Origin: an uncultured Tidjanibacter sp.
Lineage (GTDB): Bacteria > Bacteroidota > Bacteroidia > Bacteroidales > Rikenellaceae
Direction: 5' to 3'
NCBI GenBank assembly: GCA_947852905.1
Contig: CANTVF010000003.1
Span: 62,001 to 126,000, forward strand
Length of the DNA stretch: 64,000 nt
Position 1 is the stretch's first letter. Every line of letters starts with the position of its first letter. This document shows positions 1-9,172 of this stretch, one piece after another. The position numbers were made by a program, and so were the translations under genes. The notes beneath the pieces are model-generated. The model saw nothing but the letters and a program-made list of their open reading frames with translations. It was not told the DNA's origin and searched no databases.

Positions 1-26
1 ACTTTCTTTATGTTGGTATTTGACAT
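1..26 (-). CDS. rpsE: 30S ribosomal protein S5, N-terminal fragment (runs off the window)
   Basis: Only the first eight codons and two bases are inside the window; they read MSNTNIKK. The ATG lies six bases past the stop of the L18 gene, the place where rpsE sits in spc operons. The identification rests on this position and on a basic N-terminus, not on any S5 domain. S5 helps maintain decoding accuracy in the small subunit. Confidence 0.8.
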
Positions 27-32
27 AATGGC

Positions 33-395
33 TTAGAATTTAAGACCGCCTTCCCTTGCGGCGTCTGCTAACTGTTTTACTCGTCCATGGTAAAGATAAC
101 CGTTGCGGTCGAAAGATACGGTGGTGATACCCTTGGCAGCAGCACGCTCTGCAGCGAGTTTTCCTACGACAGCAGCTTCCTGACATTTGTTCACGCCTTT
201 TACCTGTTCCGCGATCTCTTTGTCCAAAGAAGATGCGGACGCAAGGGTTACTCCGCGCAAGTCGTCTATAAACTGAACGTAGATTTGCTTGTTACTTCTG
301 AACACGGTCATACGAGGTCTCTCGGCGGTTCCGCTTACTTTCTTGCGGACACGCATCTTGATCCTGTTGCGTCTTTCTATTTTATTCATCGACAT
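33..395 (-). CDS. rplR: 50S ribosomal protein L18
   Basis: 120 residues, the usual length. L18 binds 5S rRNA in the central protuberance of the large subunit. The Arg/Lys-rich N-terminus and the C-terminal [12 protein letters not shown] and AAREGGL motifs are family signatures. It lies 15 bases after rplF and 6 bases before rpsE in the minus-strand spc operon. Confidence 0.98.
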   Translation of the reverse strand: MSMNKIERRNRIKMRVRKKVSGTAERPRMTVFRSNKQIYVQFIDDLRGVTLASASSLDKEIAEQVKGVNKCQEAAVVGKLAAERAAAKGITTVSFDRNGYLYHGRVKQLADAAREGGLKF

Positions 396-410
396 GATCT
401 TACGTTTTTA

Positions 411-968
411 CTATTTAGCACTTGCGCTCTTACCTGCTTTACGACGGAGCTGTTCGCCTACGAAGCGGATACCTTTGCCCTTGTAAGGTTCGGGCTTGCG
501 GAACGAGCGGATCTTGGCGGCAACCTGTCCGATAAGCTGTTTATCGTTACTTTTGAGAATGAGGATAGGAGCGTTTTTCTTCTCCTGAATCACTTCGGCT
601 TTCACCTCTGCAGGCAACATGAAATGTATATCATGCGAGAAACCGAGCGAGAACTCGATGATCTGGCCTTTGACCTCGGCTTTGTAACCTACGCCGATAA
701 GTTCCTGCCTGATTTCATATCCTTTCGACACGCCTACGACCATATTGTGGATAAGCGCACGATAGAGCCCGTGAAGGGAGCGGTGACGAGGCTGATCCGT
801 AGGACGCGTTACTGTCAATACGTTTCCCTCTACGGTAACCGTAATATCCGGATCGACTTTCTGAGTCAATTCGCCGAGAGGTCCTTTCACGCTTACCACG
901 TTCTTATCGGAGACCGTTGCGGTAACTCCAGCGGGCAGGTTTACAGGTAATTTTCCAATTCTTGACAT
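411..968 (-). CDS. rplF: 50S ribosomal protein L6
   Basis: 185 residues. L6 binds 23S rRNA near the sarcin-ricin loop and supports factor binding. The start SRIGKLPVNLPAGV and the C-terminal EPYKGKGIRF segment are diagnostic. It stands between rpsH and rplR, but the upstream gap to rpsH is 187 bases, much longer than is usual inside the spc operon; see the spacer entry. Confidence 0.98.
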   Translation of the reverse strand: MSRIGKLPVNLPAGVTATVSDKNVVSVKGPLGELTQKVDPDITVTVEGNVLTVTRPTDQPRHRSLHGLYRALIHNMVVGVSKGYEIRQELIGVGYKAEVKGQIIEFSLGFSHDIHFMLPAEVKAEVIQEKKNAPILILKSNDKQLIGQVAAKIRSFRKPEPYKGKGIRFVGEQLRRKAGKSASAK

Positions 969-1155
969 TTTTTTACTTATTTACTTGTTTGCTAAAGCAT
1001 TCAAAAACAACTCTACGATAAACCGGAACGTTACGTTTTCGGGCTTTAACCCTAAAGGTTTGCAGCGGAATGATCCGAAGTTCCATGTCTTACAGATCAC
1101 ACTGCGAATAACCTGATACGGAACGATTCCGCGAAGTCGTTTTTCAATCCTTCGT
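969..1155. other. 187-base rpsH-rplF spacer
   Basis: No open reading frame of note. On the minus strand it is a long leader to rplF with several short inverted GGAA/TTCC repeats, for example around 1060-1085, and an A-rich stretch just before the rplF ATG. I see no clear -7 promoter element here, so rplF is probably transcribed with rpsH. The length, not the content, is what is unusual. Confidence 0.5.
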
Positions 1156-1554
1156 TTAGTAGATATAACACAATACTTCGCCGCCTACGTTCTCCTCGCG
1201 AGCGCGTTTGTCGGTCATCACACCTTTGGGTGTGGAAACGATAGCTATGCCCAAACCGTTGAGTACACGGGGCATCTCCTTTGCACCAGCATAACGGCGC
1301 AGACCGGGACGGCTGACACGTTCCAGACCTTTGATGGCATTGGATTTCGTCTGAGGATTGTACTTGAGGGCTATCTTGATGGTAGCATGTCCCCTCTCGT
1401 CCTCTCCGAATTTGTACGCCAAGATATAACCCTGGTCGTAAAGGATCTTGGTGATCTCCTGCTTAATTTTTGAACCGGGAGCTTCAACCACTTTATGGTT
1501 GGCTTTCACCGCGTTTCTAATTCTTGTCAGAAAATCCGCAATTGGATCTGTCAT
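1156..1554 (-). CDS. rpsH: 30S ribosomal protein S8
   Basis: 132 residues, normal length, starting MTDPIADFLTRIRNA and ending GGEVLCYIY, both hallmarks of S8. It is a primary 16S rRNA-binding protein of the platform and, in Escherichia coli, the translational repressor of the spc operon. Here it is preceded by a 357-base spacer that has a promoter-like box and a long hairpin, so it may head its own transcript together with rplF, rplR and rpsE. That separate regulation is an inference. Confidence 0.98.
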   Translation of the reverse strand: MTDPIADFLTRIRNAVKANHKVVEAPGSKIKQEITKILYDQGYILAYKFGEDERGHATIKIALKYNPQTKSNAIKGLERVSRPGLRRYAGAKEMPRVLNGLGIAIVSTPKGVMTDKRAREENVGGEVLCYIY

Positions 1555-1692
1555 AATGAGTTAGAAATTAAAAATTAATAATTGTTTACAACTGGCTCTT
1601 ATCATACCTGACCAAACAGCACAAGCGGAACATTCCGCCCGCCCTGCCGCAGATAGACTAAAGCCACCTTATTTATTAGTTTTGAGGACTTT

Positions 1693-1734
1693 ACGGATAT
1701 TCCGGGCAAGGCATTACCTCCCGGAATATACCGT
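1693..1734 (-). promoter_or_regulatory. Leader hairpin upstream of rpsH
   Basis: Arms 1693-1706 and 1720-1734 pair over about 14 bp with one bulged A, closing a 13-base loop. No T-run follows on the minus strand, so it does not look like a terminator. It begins about 20 bases downstream of the possible -7 box at 1754-1761 and could be a ribosomal-protein binding or stability structure; no family match is claimed. Confidence 0.45.
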
Positions 1735-1753
1735 TAATCCACAAAAGACCGCA

Positions 1754-1761
1754 CAAAAGTA
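1754..1761 (-). promoter_or_regulatory. Possible -7 promoter box for rpsH-rplF-rplR-rpsE
   Basis: The minus strand reads TACTTTTG, an exact match to the Bacteroidetes -7 consensus TAnnTTTG. A TTG lies only about 14 bases upstream, closer than the usual 19-20, so the -33 half is weak. Its location inside a long intra-operon spacer makes a secondary promoter plausible. Confidence 0.4.
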
Positions 1762-1911
1762 CACTTTTATCGGCACAATTTACTCTCCTTTAGAGTAAAA
1801 AAACGTAAAATCAGTAATTTTCTTCCATTTATTTCCATGGCTGGCACTTCCCGACAGGCATGTGCTTCATGAAAATTCGTTGCCCATGAACTCCGGGCTA
1901 CAAACCGAAAA

Positions 1912-2181
1912 CTACCAAGACGCTTTCTTTACTCCGGGGATAAGCCCCTGGGAAGCCATTTCACGGAACTGGATACGGCTGATCCCGAACTGGCGCATAT
2001 ATCCTTTCGGACGACCGGTGATCTTGCAACGGTTGTGCAGACGGATAGGATTGGAGTTGCGCGGCAACTTGCTCAAACCTTCCTGATCGCCGGCAGCCTT
2101 GAGGGCGGCACGTTTCTCAGCATATCTGTTCACGAGTTTCTGGCGTTTCACCTCGCGGGCTTTCATCGATTCTTTTGCCAT
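1912..2181 (-). CDS. rpsN: 30S ribosomal protein S14, zinc-free form
   Basis: 89 residues. S14 sits in the head of the small subunit. The C-terminal core [20 protein letters not shown] and the end GVKKASW are typical. Only one cysteine is present, so the CxxC zinc pairs of the C+ form are missing and this is the longer zinc-independent type. It follows rplE closely and precedes the long spacer to rpsH. Confidence 0.98.
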   Translation of the reverse strand: MAKESMKAREVKRQKLVNRYAEKRAALKAAGDQEGLSKLPRNSNPIRLHNRCKITGRPKGYMRQFGISRIQFREMASQGLIPGVKKASW

Positions 2182-2264
2182 ATCGAATGCTCTTGTTTTA
2201 TGTTTCGCCCCGTACCGGCATCCCTAACAGGACGGCCGGCCGAGGACAAACAATTTTATTCCTA

Positions 2265-2825
2265 TTAGTTCTTCTTTGCGTTTTTAAACGGCAAACCGAA
2301 TTCGCGAAGCAATGCGTAAGCCTCCTCGTCGGTAGCGGCGCTCGTGACGAAAGTGATCTCCATACCGAAAATCTTGGTAATCTTGTCGATATCGATTTCC
2401 GGGAAGATTATCTGTTCTGCTATACCGAGCGTGTAATTGCCTCTGCCGTCGAATTTCTCGTTGATACCCTTGAAGTCGCGTATACGGGGAAGCGCAACGG
2501 CGATAAGCCTTTCGAGGAACTCGTACATCCTGTCCGAACGGAGCGTAACCATCACGCCGATAGGCATGCCTTTACGCAGTTTGAAGTTCGAGATGTCTTT
2601 CCGCGACCTTGTCAGGACGGCTTTCTGTCCGGTGATAACGGACAACTCCTCGGCTGCGATCTCGATAAGTTTCTTATCGGCTACGGCCTGTCCCATTCCC
2701 TGATTCACAACGATCTTCTGGAGACGGGGAACCTGCATGATGCTCTTATAGCCGAACTCCTTCATAAGGGCAGGAACGATCTGCTCCTTGTAATTGGTCT
2801 TGAGTGTAGGTACGTAAGCTGCCAT
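2265..2825 (-). CDS. rplE: 50S ribosomal protein L5
   Basis: 186 residues, the family's normal length. L5 binds 5S rRNA and contacts the P-site tRNA. Core motifs [30 protein letters not shown] and [15 protein letters not shown] are visible. Its ATG overlaps the rplX stop by one base (TAATG), suggesting translational coupling. Confidence 0.98.
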   Translation of the reverse strand: MAAYVPTLKTNYKEQIVPALMKEFGYKSIMQVPRLQKIVVNQGMGQAVADKKLIEIAAEELSVITGQKAVLTRSRKDISNFKLRKGMPIGVMVTLRSDRMYEFLERLIAVALPRIRDFKGINEKFDGRGNYTLGIAEQIIFPEIDIDKITKIFGMEITFVTSAATDEEAYALLREFGLPFKNAKKN

Positions 2826-3154
2826 TATTTGATCTCCTCCCCTGACTTTTTAGCGTAACGAACTAATTTACCTTTCTCACCTTCGCGACGACCCACGCGG
2901 GTAGGTTTACCCGTCTTGGGATCGGCCAGCATCAGGTTGGATATGTGGATCGGAGCCTCCTGCTCGATGATTCCACCGTTGGGATGTGTAGAGTTCGGTT
3001 TGGTGTGTTTCTTGACGATATTGAAACCTTCGACGATAGCCCTCTGGTTCTTTACGTCAACCTCCAAAACGCGGCCCGTTCTGTCCTTGCTCTTGCTCTC
3101 ACCGGCAATGACATACACAGTGTCCCCTTTCTTGATATGTAATTTTGCTGACAT
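2825..3154 (-). CDS. rplX: 50S ribosomal protein L24
   Basis: 109 residues from the chosen start [19 protein letters not shown]. An in-frame ATG nine codons upstream (3181) exists, but the added residues are not part of the L24 family. The KOW segment at the N-terminus binds 23S rRNA early in assembly. The gene is coupled to rplE by a one-base overlap and is separated from rplN by a GC-rich 141-base spacer. Confidence 0.95.
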   Translation of the reverse strand: MSAKLHIKKGDTVYVIAGESKSKDRTGRVLEVDVKNQRAIVEGFNIVKKHTKPNSTHPNGGIIEQEAPIHISNLMLADPKTGKPTRVGRREGEKGKLVRYAKKSGEEIK

Positions 3155-3295
3155 TGTTTTCTTTTGTTTTGTTTCTCGCAACCGCAGGCCTCAAACCTCT
3201 TTGCCGTCCTCCGGCACCGATTTCATTTCGGCTTCCGGCGTGCCGGCCGGTCGGTTCGGCTCCCCGGCCCTGCGCTAAACTTAAATAATAATCAG

Positions 3296-3661
3296 TTACA
3301 ATACTTCGGGTGCAAGAGAAATGATCTTCATGTACTGATCGCGGAGTTCACGCGCAACCGGACCGAAGATACGGGTTCCTCTCATTTCTCCCTGGTTGTT
3401 CAGAAGTACCACGGCGTTGTCGTCGAAACGAATGTAAGAGCCGTTAGCACGTCTGATCTCCTTTTTGGTCCTAACTACAACCGCTTTGGAAACGGTACCT
3501 TTCTTGATGTCTCCCGACGGGGTAGCGCTCTTTACGGCAACAACTATCTTGTCGCCGATAGTAGCATAGCGCTTGCGCGTACCTCCCAACACACGTATGC
3601 AAAGAACTTCTTTCGCACCGCTGTTATCGGCTACTGTAAGTCTGCTTTCCTGTTGTATCAT
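3296..3661 (-). CDS. rplN: 50S ribosomal protein L14
   Basis: 121 residues beginning [27 protein letters not shown] and containing [11 protein letters not shown], both L14 signatures. L14 lies at the subunit interface (bridge B8). It starts two bases after the rpsQ stop and marks the S10/spc operon boundary, with no sign of a separate promoter between them. Confidence 0.98.
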   Translation of the reverse strand: MIQQESRLTVADNSGAKEVLCIRVLGGTRKRYATIGDKIVVAVKSATPSGDIKKGTVSKAVVVRTKKEIRRANGSYIRFDDNAVVLLNNQGEMRGTRIFGPVARELRDQYMKIISLAPEVL

Positions 3662-3663
3662 GA

Positions 3664-3918
3664 CTATTTAGCTCTTTCAATTATTTCTACCAATCTCCAA
3701 CGTTTCGTCTTGCTGAGCGGACGGGTCTCCATGATACGCACGGTATCGCCCTCATTGCAGGTATTCGTCTCGTCGTGTGCAGAGAACTTGGTCGTCTTGT
3801 TCACGAATTTACCGTAGATAGGGTGTTTAACCTTTCTCTTCACAGCCACCACAATGGATTTGTCCATTTTGTTGCTGACAACCACCCCGATTCTTTCCTT
3901 TCTGAGATTTCTTTCCAT
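3664..3918 (-). CDS. rpsQ: 30S ribosomal protein S17
   Basis: 84 residues starting [26 protein letters not shown], typical of this OB-fold protein that binds 16S rRNA helices in the body of the small subunit. It follows rpmC by 12 bases and precedes rplN by two, so it is clearly co-transcribed. Confidence 0.98.
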   Translation of the reverse strand: MERNLRKERIGVVVSNKMDKSIVVAVKRKVKHPIYGKFVNKTTKFSAHDETNTCNEGDTVRIMETRPLSKTKRWRLVEIIERAK

Positions 3919-3930
3919 AGTGGTACTGTA

Positions 3931-4122
3931 TTAGCTGTTCATCTTTTGGTGCAGAATGGTAAGCATGCGAGCTATGTCGCGACGGGCTTTCTTGATATTC
4001 TGCGGATTTTCTATCTGCGAGACTGCGTGGTTCACCTTCAACTTGTTCAGATTAGCCTTTTCAGCCTCTATGCGCTCCTGCAGATCCGCTACGGAGAGCT
4101 CTTTTATTTCTACTGCTTTCAT
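3931..4122 (-). CDS. rpmC: 50S ribosomal protein L29
   Basis: 63 residues forming two helices, with the LQERIEAEKANLNKLK and NIKKARRDIARMLT segments. L29 lines the polypeptide exit tunnel next to L23 and helps dock trigger factor and SRP. It lies 13 bases after rplP. Confidence 0.97.
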   Translation of the reverse strand: MKAVEIKELSVADLQERIEAEKANLNKLKVNHAVSQIENPQNIKKARRDIARMLTILHQKMNS

Positions 4123-4135
4123 CGGTTACTCTGTT

Positions 4136-4564
4136 TTAGTTCTGGCTTTCTACATAGTCCCTTCTTACGACGAACTTGGTTGCGATAGGCAGCTTCTGGG
4201 CACCGAGACGGAGAGCTTCCTGAGCCACTTCCAACGGCACGCCTTCTGCTTCTATGAGGATACGGCCGGGGGTAACGGGTGCCACGAATCCTTCGGGCGA
4301 ACCTTTACCCTTACCCATACGTACCTCGGCAGGTTTCTTGGTGATGGGTTTGTCCGGGAAAATCCTGATCCATATCTGACCTTCACGTTTCATGTGACGT
4401 ACGATAGCCTGACGAGCAGCCTCGATCTGACGACCGGTAATCCACGTAGAATCGAGCGCCTTGATTCCGAAAGAGCCGAACGCAAGCTGGTTACCCCTCT
4501 GGGCAAGACCTTTCATGCGTCCTTTCTGCATCCTCCTGTATTTGGTCTTTTTTGGCTGTAACAT
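4136..4564 (-). CDS. rplP: 50S ribosomal protein L16
   Basis: 142 residues starting [19 protein letters not shown], with the conserved [24 protein letters not shown] region that reaches toward the peptidyl transferase centre and A-site tRNA. It is separated from rpsC by 108 bases in which no gene is seen. Confidence 0.98.
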   Translation of the reverse strand: MLQPKKTKYRRMQKGRMKGLAQRGNQLAFGSFGIKALDSTWITGRQIEAARQAIVRHMKREGQIWIRIFPDKPITKKPAEVRMGKGKGSPEGFVAPVTPGRILIEAEGVPLEVAQEALRLGAQKLPIATKFVVRRDYVESQN

Positions 4565-4672
4565 TGTCTATTTCTATTTTTTAATTGTTGCATTAATCGG
4601 TAAGGCCACCGGATTCCTGTCTCGAATGCCGTTCAGAAAACGGATTCCGAAATCCGGCAGTCCCGTCGGCTC

Positions 4673-5434
4673 TTATCTGGGCTGACGGTCGCCTCCCCTT
4701 CTTTTCCTGTTACCGTCACGTTTTCCGCGCGGACCGCGATCATCCCTGCGACCGCCTTCTCCGCCGCCGGAGAACGAACTTGCGCCGGCTATCTCGAACA
4801 GATCGCGTTTGCCGTACACCTCGCCGGTGCAGATCCACACTTTCACTCCGAGAATACCTACTTTGGTAAGAGCTTCGGCCAATGCGTAATCCACGTCGGC
4901 ACGGAACGTATGCAACGGAATACGACCCTCTTTGGCAGTCTCGCTGCGTGCCATTTCGGCTCCGCCCACACGACCCGAGATCTGTATCTTGATACCTTCG
5001 GCTCCCATACGCATGGTAGAAGCTATGGCCGTCTTGACGGCACGACGGTAAGATACGCGACCTTCGAGCTGACGTGCTATGTTGTTGGCAACGATCACCG
5101 CATCCACCTCCGGACGTTTCACCTCGAAGATGTTGATCTGTATCTCCTTGCCGGTAAGTTTCTTCAACTCTTCCTTGAGTTTGTCCACTTCCTGACCGCC
5201 CTTGCCTATGATGATGCCGGGACGGGCCGTCGAGATAGTTACGGTAACGAGTTTAAGAGTCCTTTCGATAATGATCTTGGAGATACTCGCTTTAGCCAGA
5301 CGGGCGTTCAAGTACTCGCGGATCTTAGTGTCCTCTACCAGCTTGGACGAGAAATCCTTTCCGCCGTACCAGTTAGAGTCCCAACCGCGGATTATACCTA
5401 GTCGGTTAGCTATCGGATTAACTTTCTGTCCCAT
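4673..5434 (-). CDS. rpsC: 30S ribosomal protein S3 with Gly/Arg-rich tail
   Basis: 253 residues. S3 forms the mRNA entry channel with S4 and S5. The start [22 protein letters not shown], the KH-domain [16 protein letters not shown] and the [12 protein letters not shown] segment are diagnostic. After about residue 220 the protein ends in a low-complexity tail rich in Gly, Arg and Asp ([19 protein letters not shown]), longer than in Escherichia coli S3. It starts one base after the rplV stop. Confidence 0.98.
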   Translation of the reverse strand: MGQKVNPIANRLGIIRGWDSNWYGGKDFSSKLVEDTKIREYLNARLAKASISKIIIERTLKLVTVTISTARPGIIIGKGGQEVDKLKEELKKLTGKEIQINIFEVKRPEVDAVIVANNIARQLEGRVSYRRAVKTAIASTMRMGAEGIKIQISGRVGGAEMARSETAKEGRIPLHTFRADVDYALAEALTKVGILGVKVWICTGEVYGKRDLFEIAGASSFSGGGEGGRRDDRGPRGKRDGNRKRRGGDRQPR

Positions 5435-5435
5435 C

Positions 5436-5849
5436 TTAGTTCGCTTTTTCTTCTTTAACCATTTTATCTACAACAATCGTAACGTGATTGGAACGTTTGC
5501 GGATACGGTGTGCGCGACCTTGGGGCGCGGGCTGTATCCTCTTGAGAATGCGGGCGCTGTCGACCATGATCTCTTTTACGATAAGAGTGTTGTCTTCGAG
5601 TCTTTCGCCCTCGTTCTTGGCTTCCCAGTTGGCTATGGCAGAACGGAGAAGTTTTTCCAATCGTATAGACGCTTCTTTCTTCGAAAAACGCAGCAGGGCC
5701 AACGCTTTGTTAACTTCTACGCCACGGATCGTATCGGCTACGATACGCATTTTGCGCGGAGAAGTCGGGCAGTCACGCAACGAGGCAATGGCTATCTGCT
5801 TTTTCTCGGCCTTCATTCTTTCGGCCATTTCGTGTTTCCTAGATCCCAT
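5436..5849 (-). CDS. rplV: 50S ribosomal protein L22
   Basis: 137 residues. L22 lines the exit tunnel and its beta-hairpin contacts the nascent chain. The [20 protein letters not shown] and [10 protein letters not shown] motifs are typical. The first ATG, reading [12 protein letters not shown], fits the start of Bacteroidetes L22 proteins better than the internal methionines. It starts seven bases after rpsS. Confidence 0.97.
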   Translation of the reverse strand: MGSRKHEMAERMKAEKKQIAIASLRDCPTSPRKMRIVADTIRGVEVNKALALLRFSKKEASIRLEKLLRSAIANWEAKNEGERLEDNTLIVKEIMVDSARILKRIQPAPQGRAHRIRKRSNHVTIVVDKMVKEEKAN

Positions 5850-5856
5850 TTCCTAA

Positions 5857-6126
5857 TTATTTTTTTCTGTTACCGGCGTGACCGCGGAAAGTACGCGTCG
5901 GAGCGAACTCGCCGAGCTTATGGCCTACCATATTTTCAGTTACATAAACCGGGATAAACTTGTTCCCGTTGTGTACGGCAATCGTCTGCCCTACGAAATC
6001 GGGGGAGATCATGCTTGCCCTTGACCATGTCTTGATGACGGTTTTCTTACCGCCCTCGTTCTGCGCGATAACGCGCTTTTCGAGTTTCGGTTCGATATAT
6101 GGTCCTTTTTTTAATGAACGACTCAT
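5857..6126 (-). CDS. rpsS: 30S ribosomal protein S19
   Basis: 89 residues starting [19 protein letters not shown] and ending [14 protein letters not shown], both strong S19 signatures. S19 pairs with S13 in the head of the small subunit. It stands between rplB and rplV in standard S10-operon order. Confidence 0.98.
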   Translation of the reverse strand: MSRSLKKGPYIEPKLEKRVIAQNEGGKKTVIKTWSRASMISPDFVGQTIAVHNGNKFIPVYVTENMVGHKLGEFAPTRTFRGHAGNRKK

Positions 6127-6188
6127 TATGCTACTATTTTTACCTTTTAAATTTTCCTTTTTTGTTCTTCAGGTAAGCAGTCGCCTGA

Positions 6189-7016
6189 CTACCTGGATTT
6201 CTTACGAGAGATTATGAACTTAGAGGTAGTCTTTTTCGGGTTGCGGGTCTTGTAGCCTTTTGCGAGCAGACCTTTACGCGAACGCGGGTGTCCACCCGAA
6301 GAACGACCTTCGCCACCACCCATGGGGTGATCCACCGGGTTCATCGTCACACCGCGGTTGTGAGGCCTGCGGCCCAACCAGCGACGGCGACCTGCCTTAC
6401 CGTGCTGTTCGAGGCTGTGGTCGGGGTTCGACACGGCGCCTATGGTAGCGCGGCAGGAAGTGAGAACCATGCGGGTTTCACCCGAAGGAAGTTTGATAAT
6501 AGCATATTTGCCTTCGCGTGCGAGGAGCTGCGCGTAGGTACCGGCGCTACGTGCCATTGCGGCACCCTGACCGGGATAGAGTTCGATAGCGTGAATTACC
6601 GTACCGAGCGGTATATCCGCAAGGAAGAGCGTGTTACCTACTTCGGGAGCCACGTTGGCGCCGCTGCGGAGCTCCTGGCCTACTTTCAGACCGTTGGGAG
6701 CGAGGATATAACTCTTCTCTCCGTTCGCATAAACAATAAGCGCGATACGTGCCGAACGGTTCGGGTCGTATTCGATAGCCTTCACCGTTGCAGGCATACT
6801 GTCGTTAGCCCTCTTGAAGTCGATCACACGGTACATCTGCTTATGACCGCCGCCGCGATAGCGTACGGTCATCTTACCGCTGCTGTTGCGGCCGCCGGTG
6901 CTTTTCTTGGGCTCCAGAAGAGACTTCTCAGGAGCGCTCTTTGTGATATCGTCGAACGTTCCGGCGATTTTATGTCTTGTACCCGGAGTTACGGGTTTAA
7001 ACTTTCTTACTGCCAT
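6189..7016 (-). CDS. rplB: 50S ribosomal protein L2
   Basis: 275 residues. L2 is needed for subunit association and peptidyl transferase activity. The start [15 protein letters not shown], the [20 protein letters not shown] block and the catalytic-region motif [17 protein letters not shown] with its essential histidine are all present. It follows rplW by five bases. Confidence 0.99.
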   Translation of the reverse strand: MAVRKFKPVTPGTRHKIAGTFDDITKSAPEKSLLEPKKSTGGRNSSGKMTVRYRGGGHKQMYRVIDFKRANDSMPATVKAIEYDPNRSARIALIVYANGEKSYILAPNGLKVGQELRSGANVAPEVGNTLFLADIPLGTVIHAIELYPGQGAAMARSAGTYAQLLAREGKYAIIKLPSGETRMVLTSCRATIGAVSNPDHSLEQHGKAGRRRWLGRRPHNRGVTMNPVDHPMGGGEGRSSGGHPRSRKGLLAKGYKTRNPKKTTSKFIISRKKSR

Positions 7017-7021
7017 CTCTC

Positions 7022-7318
7022 TTAGATATTACTGTAAAAATCAATGGTATCTCCCTCCTTCAGGGTTACAATCGCCTTTTTGTAGTGATTCGTGCGACCT
7101 TCGAGCAATCCGCTTTTGGTGTAACGGCTTTTCTCCTTACCCATGTAGTTGACCGTATTCACGTCGGTAACTACTACGCCGTACATATCCTCTACGGCTT
7201 GGCGGATCTGCAACTTGTTAGCCCTGCGGTCCACTATGAAGGCAACACGGTTGAGCTTCTCGCTCTGAGCCGTCATCTTTTCGGTAAGTACCGGTCTGAT
7301 AATAATCTGCATTTCCAT
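7022..7318 (-). CDS. rplW: 50S ribosomal protein L23
   Basis: 98 residues with the family motifs [26 protein letters not shown] and [10 protein letters not shown]23 sits at the tunnel exit and is the docking site for trigger factor and SRP. It is tightly packed between rplD and rplB. Confidence 0.98.
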   Translation of the reverse strand: MEMQIIIRPVLTEKMTAQSEKLNRVAFIVDRRANKLQIRQAVEDMYGVVVTDVNTVNYMGKEKSRYTKSGLLEGRTNHYKKAIVTLKEGDTIDFYSNI

Positions 7319-7326
7319 AATTCCTC

Positions 7327-7953
7327 TTAAGCTAACATTTCGTTGATTACGTTCACCGCACCTTCCGAGATCAGCACGCTCGAAGCGTTCATCACATCGT
7401 AAGTATTAAGGTTAGCGGCGGGGATTACCTTTACATTCTGGAGGTTGCGTGCGGAGAGCATGATGTTGCTGTCCGATTCGGCCAAAACGAGCAGAATCTT
7501 CTTGTCGGCAACCTTGAGACCGTTGGCCATAGCCACTATGGTCTTGGTGCGCGGAGCTTCTATCGAGAAGTTCTCCACTACCTTGATAGCCTCGTCCTTC
7601 ATTTTATAAGAGAGTGCGCTGCGACGAGCGAGCCTCTTGAGCTTTTTATTGAGCTTGAAGCTGTAGTCGCGGGGTACCGGACCGAATACACGACCGCCAC
7701 CGGGGAAGAGGGGGGACTTGATGCTGCCCGAACGCGCACCGCCCGTACCTTTCTGACGTTTGAGTTTACGAGTCGAACCGGCAACTTCATTGCGCTGTTT
7801 CGACTTATGTGTACCCTGACGTGCGTTAGCGAGATATTGCTTAACGTCGAGGTATATAGCGTGATCGTTAGGTTCCACGCCGAAGACCGCATCTTCAAGA
7901 ACAACCTTCTTCGCGGTCTCCTCTCCTGAGGTCTTATAAACAGTTAATTCCAT
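7327..7953 (-). CDS. rplD: 50S ribosomal protein L4
   Basis: 208 residues. L4 binds domain I of 23S rRNA and extends a loop into the exit tunnel; the loop is visible as [19 protein letters not shown] followed by [20 protein letters not shown]. In Escherichia coli L4 represses its own operon. It follows rplC by three bases. Confidence 0.98.
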   Translation of the reverse strand: MELTVYKTSGEETAKKVVLEDAVFGVEPNDHAIYLDVKQYLANARQGTHKSKQRNEVAGSTRKLKRQKGTGGARSGSIKSPLFPGGGRVFGPVPRDYSFKLNKKLKRLARRSALSYKMKDEAIKVVENFSIEAPRTKTIVAMANGLKVADKKILLVLAESDSNIMLSARNLQNVKVIPAANLNTYDVMNASSVLISEGAVNVINEMLA

Positions 7954-7956
7954 TTC

Positions 7957-8571
7957 CTACTTCTCGATTATTAAATAAGAACCCTTTGCTCCCGGGATCG
8001 AACCTTTCACGAGGATAAGGTTATTTTCGGGAATTACCTTGAGAACCTTCAGGTTAAGAACCTTAACCTGCGTACCGCCGCACTGTCCGGGAAGCCTCTT
8101 GCCCTTGAATACCCTCGAAGGATACGAAGAAGCGCCGAGCGAACCGGGTTTACGCTGACGGTTGTGCTGACCGTGGGTCTGTCCGCCGACACCTGCGAAA
8201 CCGTGGCGTTTTACAACACCCTGATATCCCTTACCTTTGGAAACGCCCGTCACGTCAACCCATTCGCCGTCGGCGATAGAGTCTACAGTAATGGTGTCAC
8301 CAAGGTTTACTTCATGAAAATCACGAAACTCCGCCACCTTGCGTTTGGGAGTCGTGCCTGCTTTCGCGAAGTGTCCCGACAAACTTTTGCTGGTGTGTTT
8401 TTCGCTTTTGTCGTCATAGGCAATCTGAACCGCGTCGTAGCCATCCTTCTCAACGGTCTTGATTTGCGTAACTACACAGGGACCAGCTTCAATGACAGTG
8501 CATGGTATGTTCTTACCCTCGGCACTGTAAACGGAAGTCATTCCGATTTTTTTTCCAATTAGTCCTGACAT
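7957..8571 (-). CDS. rplC: 50S ribosomal protein L3
   Basis: 204 residues from the chosen start [20 protein letters not shown]. The frame is open 25 codons further upstream (ATG at 8646), but that extension does not resemble L3 and overlaps the structured spacer. The [27 protein letters not shown] block that approaches the peptidyl transferase centre is present. It is preceded by a 229-base spacer from rpsJ. Confidence 0.97.
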   Translation of the reverse strand: MSGLIGKKIGMTSVYSAEGKNIPCTVIEAGPCVVTQIKTVEKDGYDAVQIAYDDKSEKHTSKSLSGHFAKAGTTPKRKVAEFRDFHEVNLGDTITVDSIADGEWVDVTGVSKGKGYQGVVKRHGFAGVGGQTHGQHNRQRKPGSLGASSYPSRVFKGKRLPGQCGGTQVKVLNLKVLKVIPENNLILVKGSIPGAKGSYLIIEK

Positions 8572-8800
8572 TTTAGTCGTCTGATTACTTGTTACTTGGT
8601 GTTCGTGTATAAAAATAAATTCAGTCTTTGCGTGTTTACGTGGCACAATACCTCCCTTTCCCGCCCCGTAGCGGGAGCAAAACCGGGCCTTGTACCACTG
8701 TCGCCGATAACGCCGCGGAAACCATAACCCGCACGGCGGACATCATTGTCATCCGCCGCACGGATATGTCGTTCCGTCAAAACGTTCCGACGGCCAAAAA
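8572..8800. other. 229-base rpsJ-rplC spacer with GC-rich hairpins
   Basis: rpsJ and rplC are normally nearly adjacent; here 229 bases separate them. No gene is convincing. The spacer contains a perfect 7-bp stem with 11-base loop at 8734-8758 (CGGCGGA/TCCGCCG) and a 5-bp stem at 8660-8675 (CCCGC/GCGGG). Neither is followed by a T-run on the minus strand, so these are more like leader structures than terminators. Confidence 0.5.
8734..8758 (-). promoter_or_regulatory. Hairpin in the rplC leader
   Basis: Perfect inverted repeat CGGCGGA (8734-8740) and TCCGCCG (8752-8758) around an 11-base loop, in the long spacer before rplC. Not followed by T residues in the direction of transcription. A role in L3/L4 autoregulation or mRNA stability is possible but unproven. 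Confidence 0.4.
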
Positions 8801-9106
8801 TCAGACTTTGATCTCTACCTCTACTCCGGACGGAAGTTCGAGCTTCATGAGAGCGTCGATAGTCTTGGGAGTGGAGCTGTAAATATCCAAAATCCTCTTG
8901 AAAGTGGAGAGCTGGAACTGCTCGCGCGCCTTCTTGTTCACGAAAGTCGAACGGTTAACCGTAAAGATCTGTTTCTGGGTAGGAAGCGGAATGGGACCGC
9001 TCACAACCGCACCCGTACTCTTAACGGTCTTCACGATCTTCTCGGCCGACTTGTCGACCAGATTGTGATCGTACGATTTCAGTTTTATTCTAATTTTTTG
9101 GCTCAT
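8801..9106 (-). CDS. rpsJ: 30S ribosomal protein S10 (NusE)
   Basis: 101 residues starting [25 protein letters not shown] and containing [17 protein letters not shown], signatures of S10. Besides its place in the small-subunit head, S10 acts as NusE in transcription antitermination. It heads the S10 gene block and follows fusA by 66 bases with no tuf gene between them. Confidence 0.98.
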   Translation of the reverse strand: MSQKIRIKLKSYDHNLVDKSAEKIVKTVKSTGAVVSGPIPLPTQKQIFTVNRSTFVNKKAREQFQLSTFKRILDIYSSTPKTIDALMKLELPSGVEVEIKV

Positions 9107-9172
9107 ATCGTTTTTACGAAGGTTGGAACCTTGCTTTAAATTATTATTCTGTTTGTCTGATTCTCTCCGGAA

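Larger units (their letters stand above)
1555..1911. other. 357-base rpsN-rpsH spacer with possible promoter and leader structure
   Basis: No convincing gene. Read on the minus strand it holds, in order: an 8-bp perfect inverted repeat at 1779-1799 (arms TTTACTCT/AGAGTAAA), a Bacteroidetes -7 box TACTTTTG at 1754-1761, a roughly 14-bp hairpin with one bulge at 1693-1734, and a smaller GCGGAA/TTCCGC hairpin at 1625-1638. If the -7 box is used, the large hairpin falls at the very 5' end of the rpsH transcript. Confidence 0.5.

Noticed and set aside
1779-1799. Perfect inverted repeat TTTACTCT/AGAGTAAA read as a terminator of rpsN
   Set aside because: On the minus strand the T-rich side comes before the stem, not after it, and the stem is AT-rich, so termination is unlikely.
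8572-8646. Longer start for L3
   Set aside because: The added 25 residues do not match the conserved L3 N-terminus MSGLIGKK.
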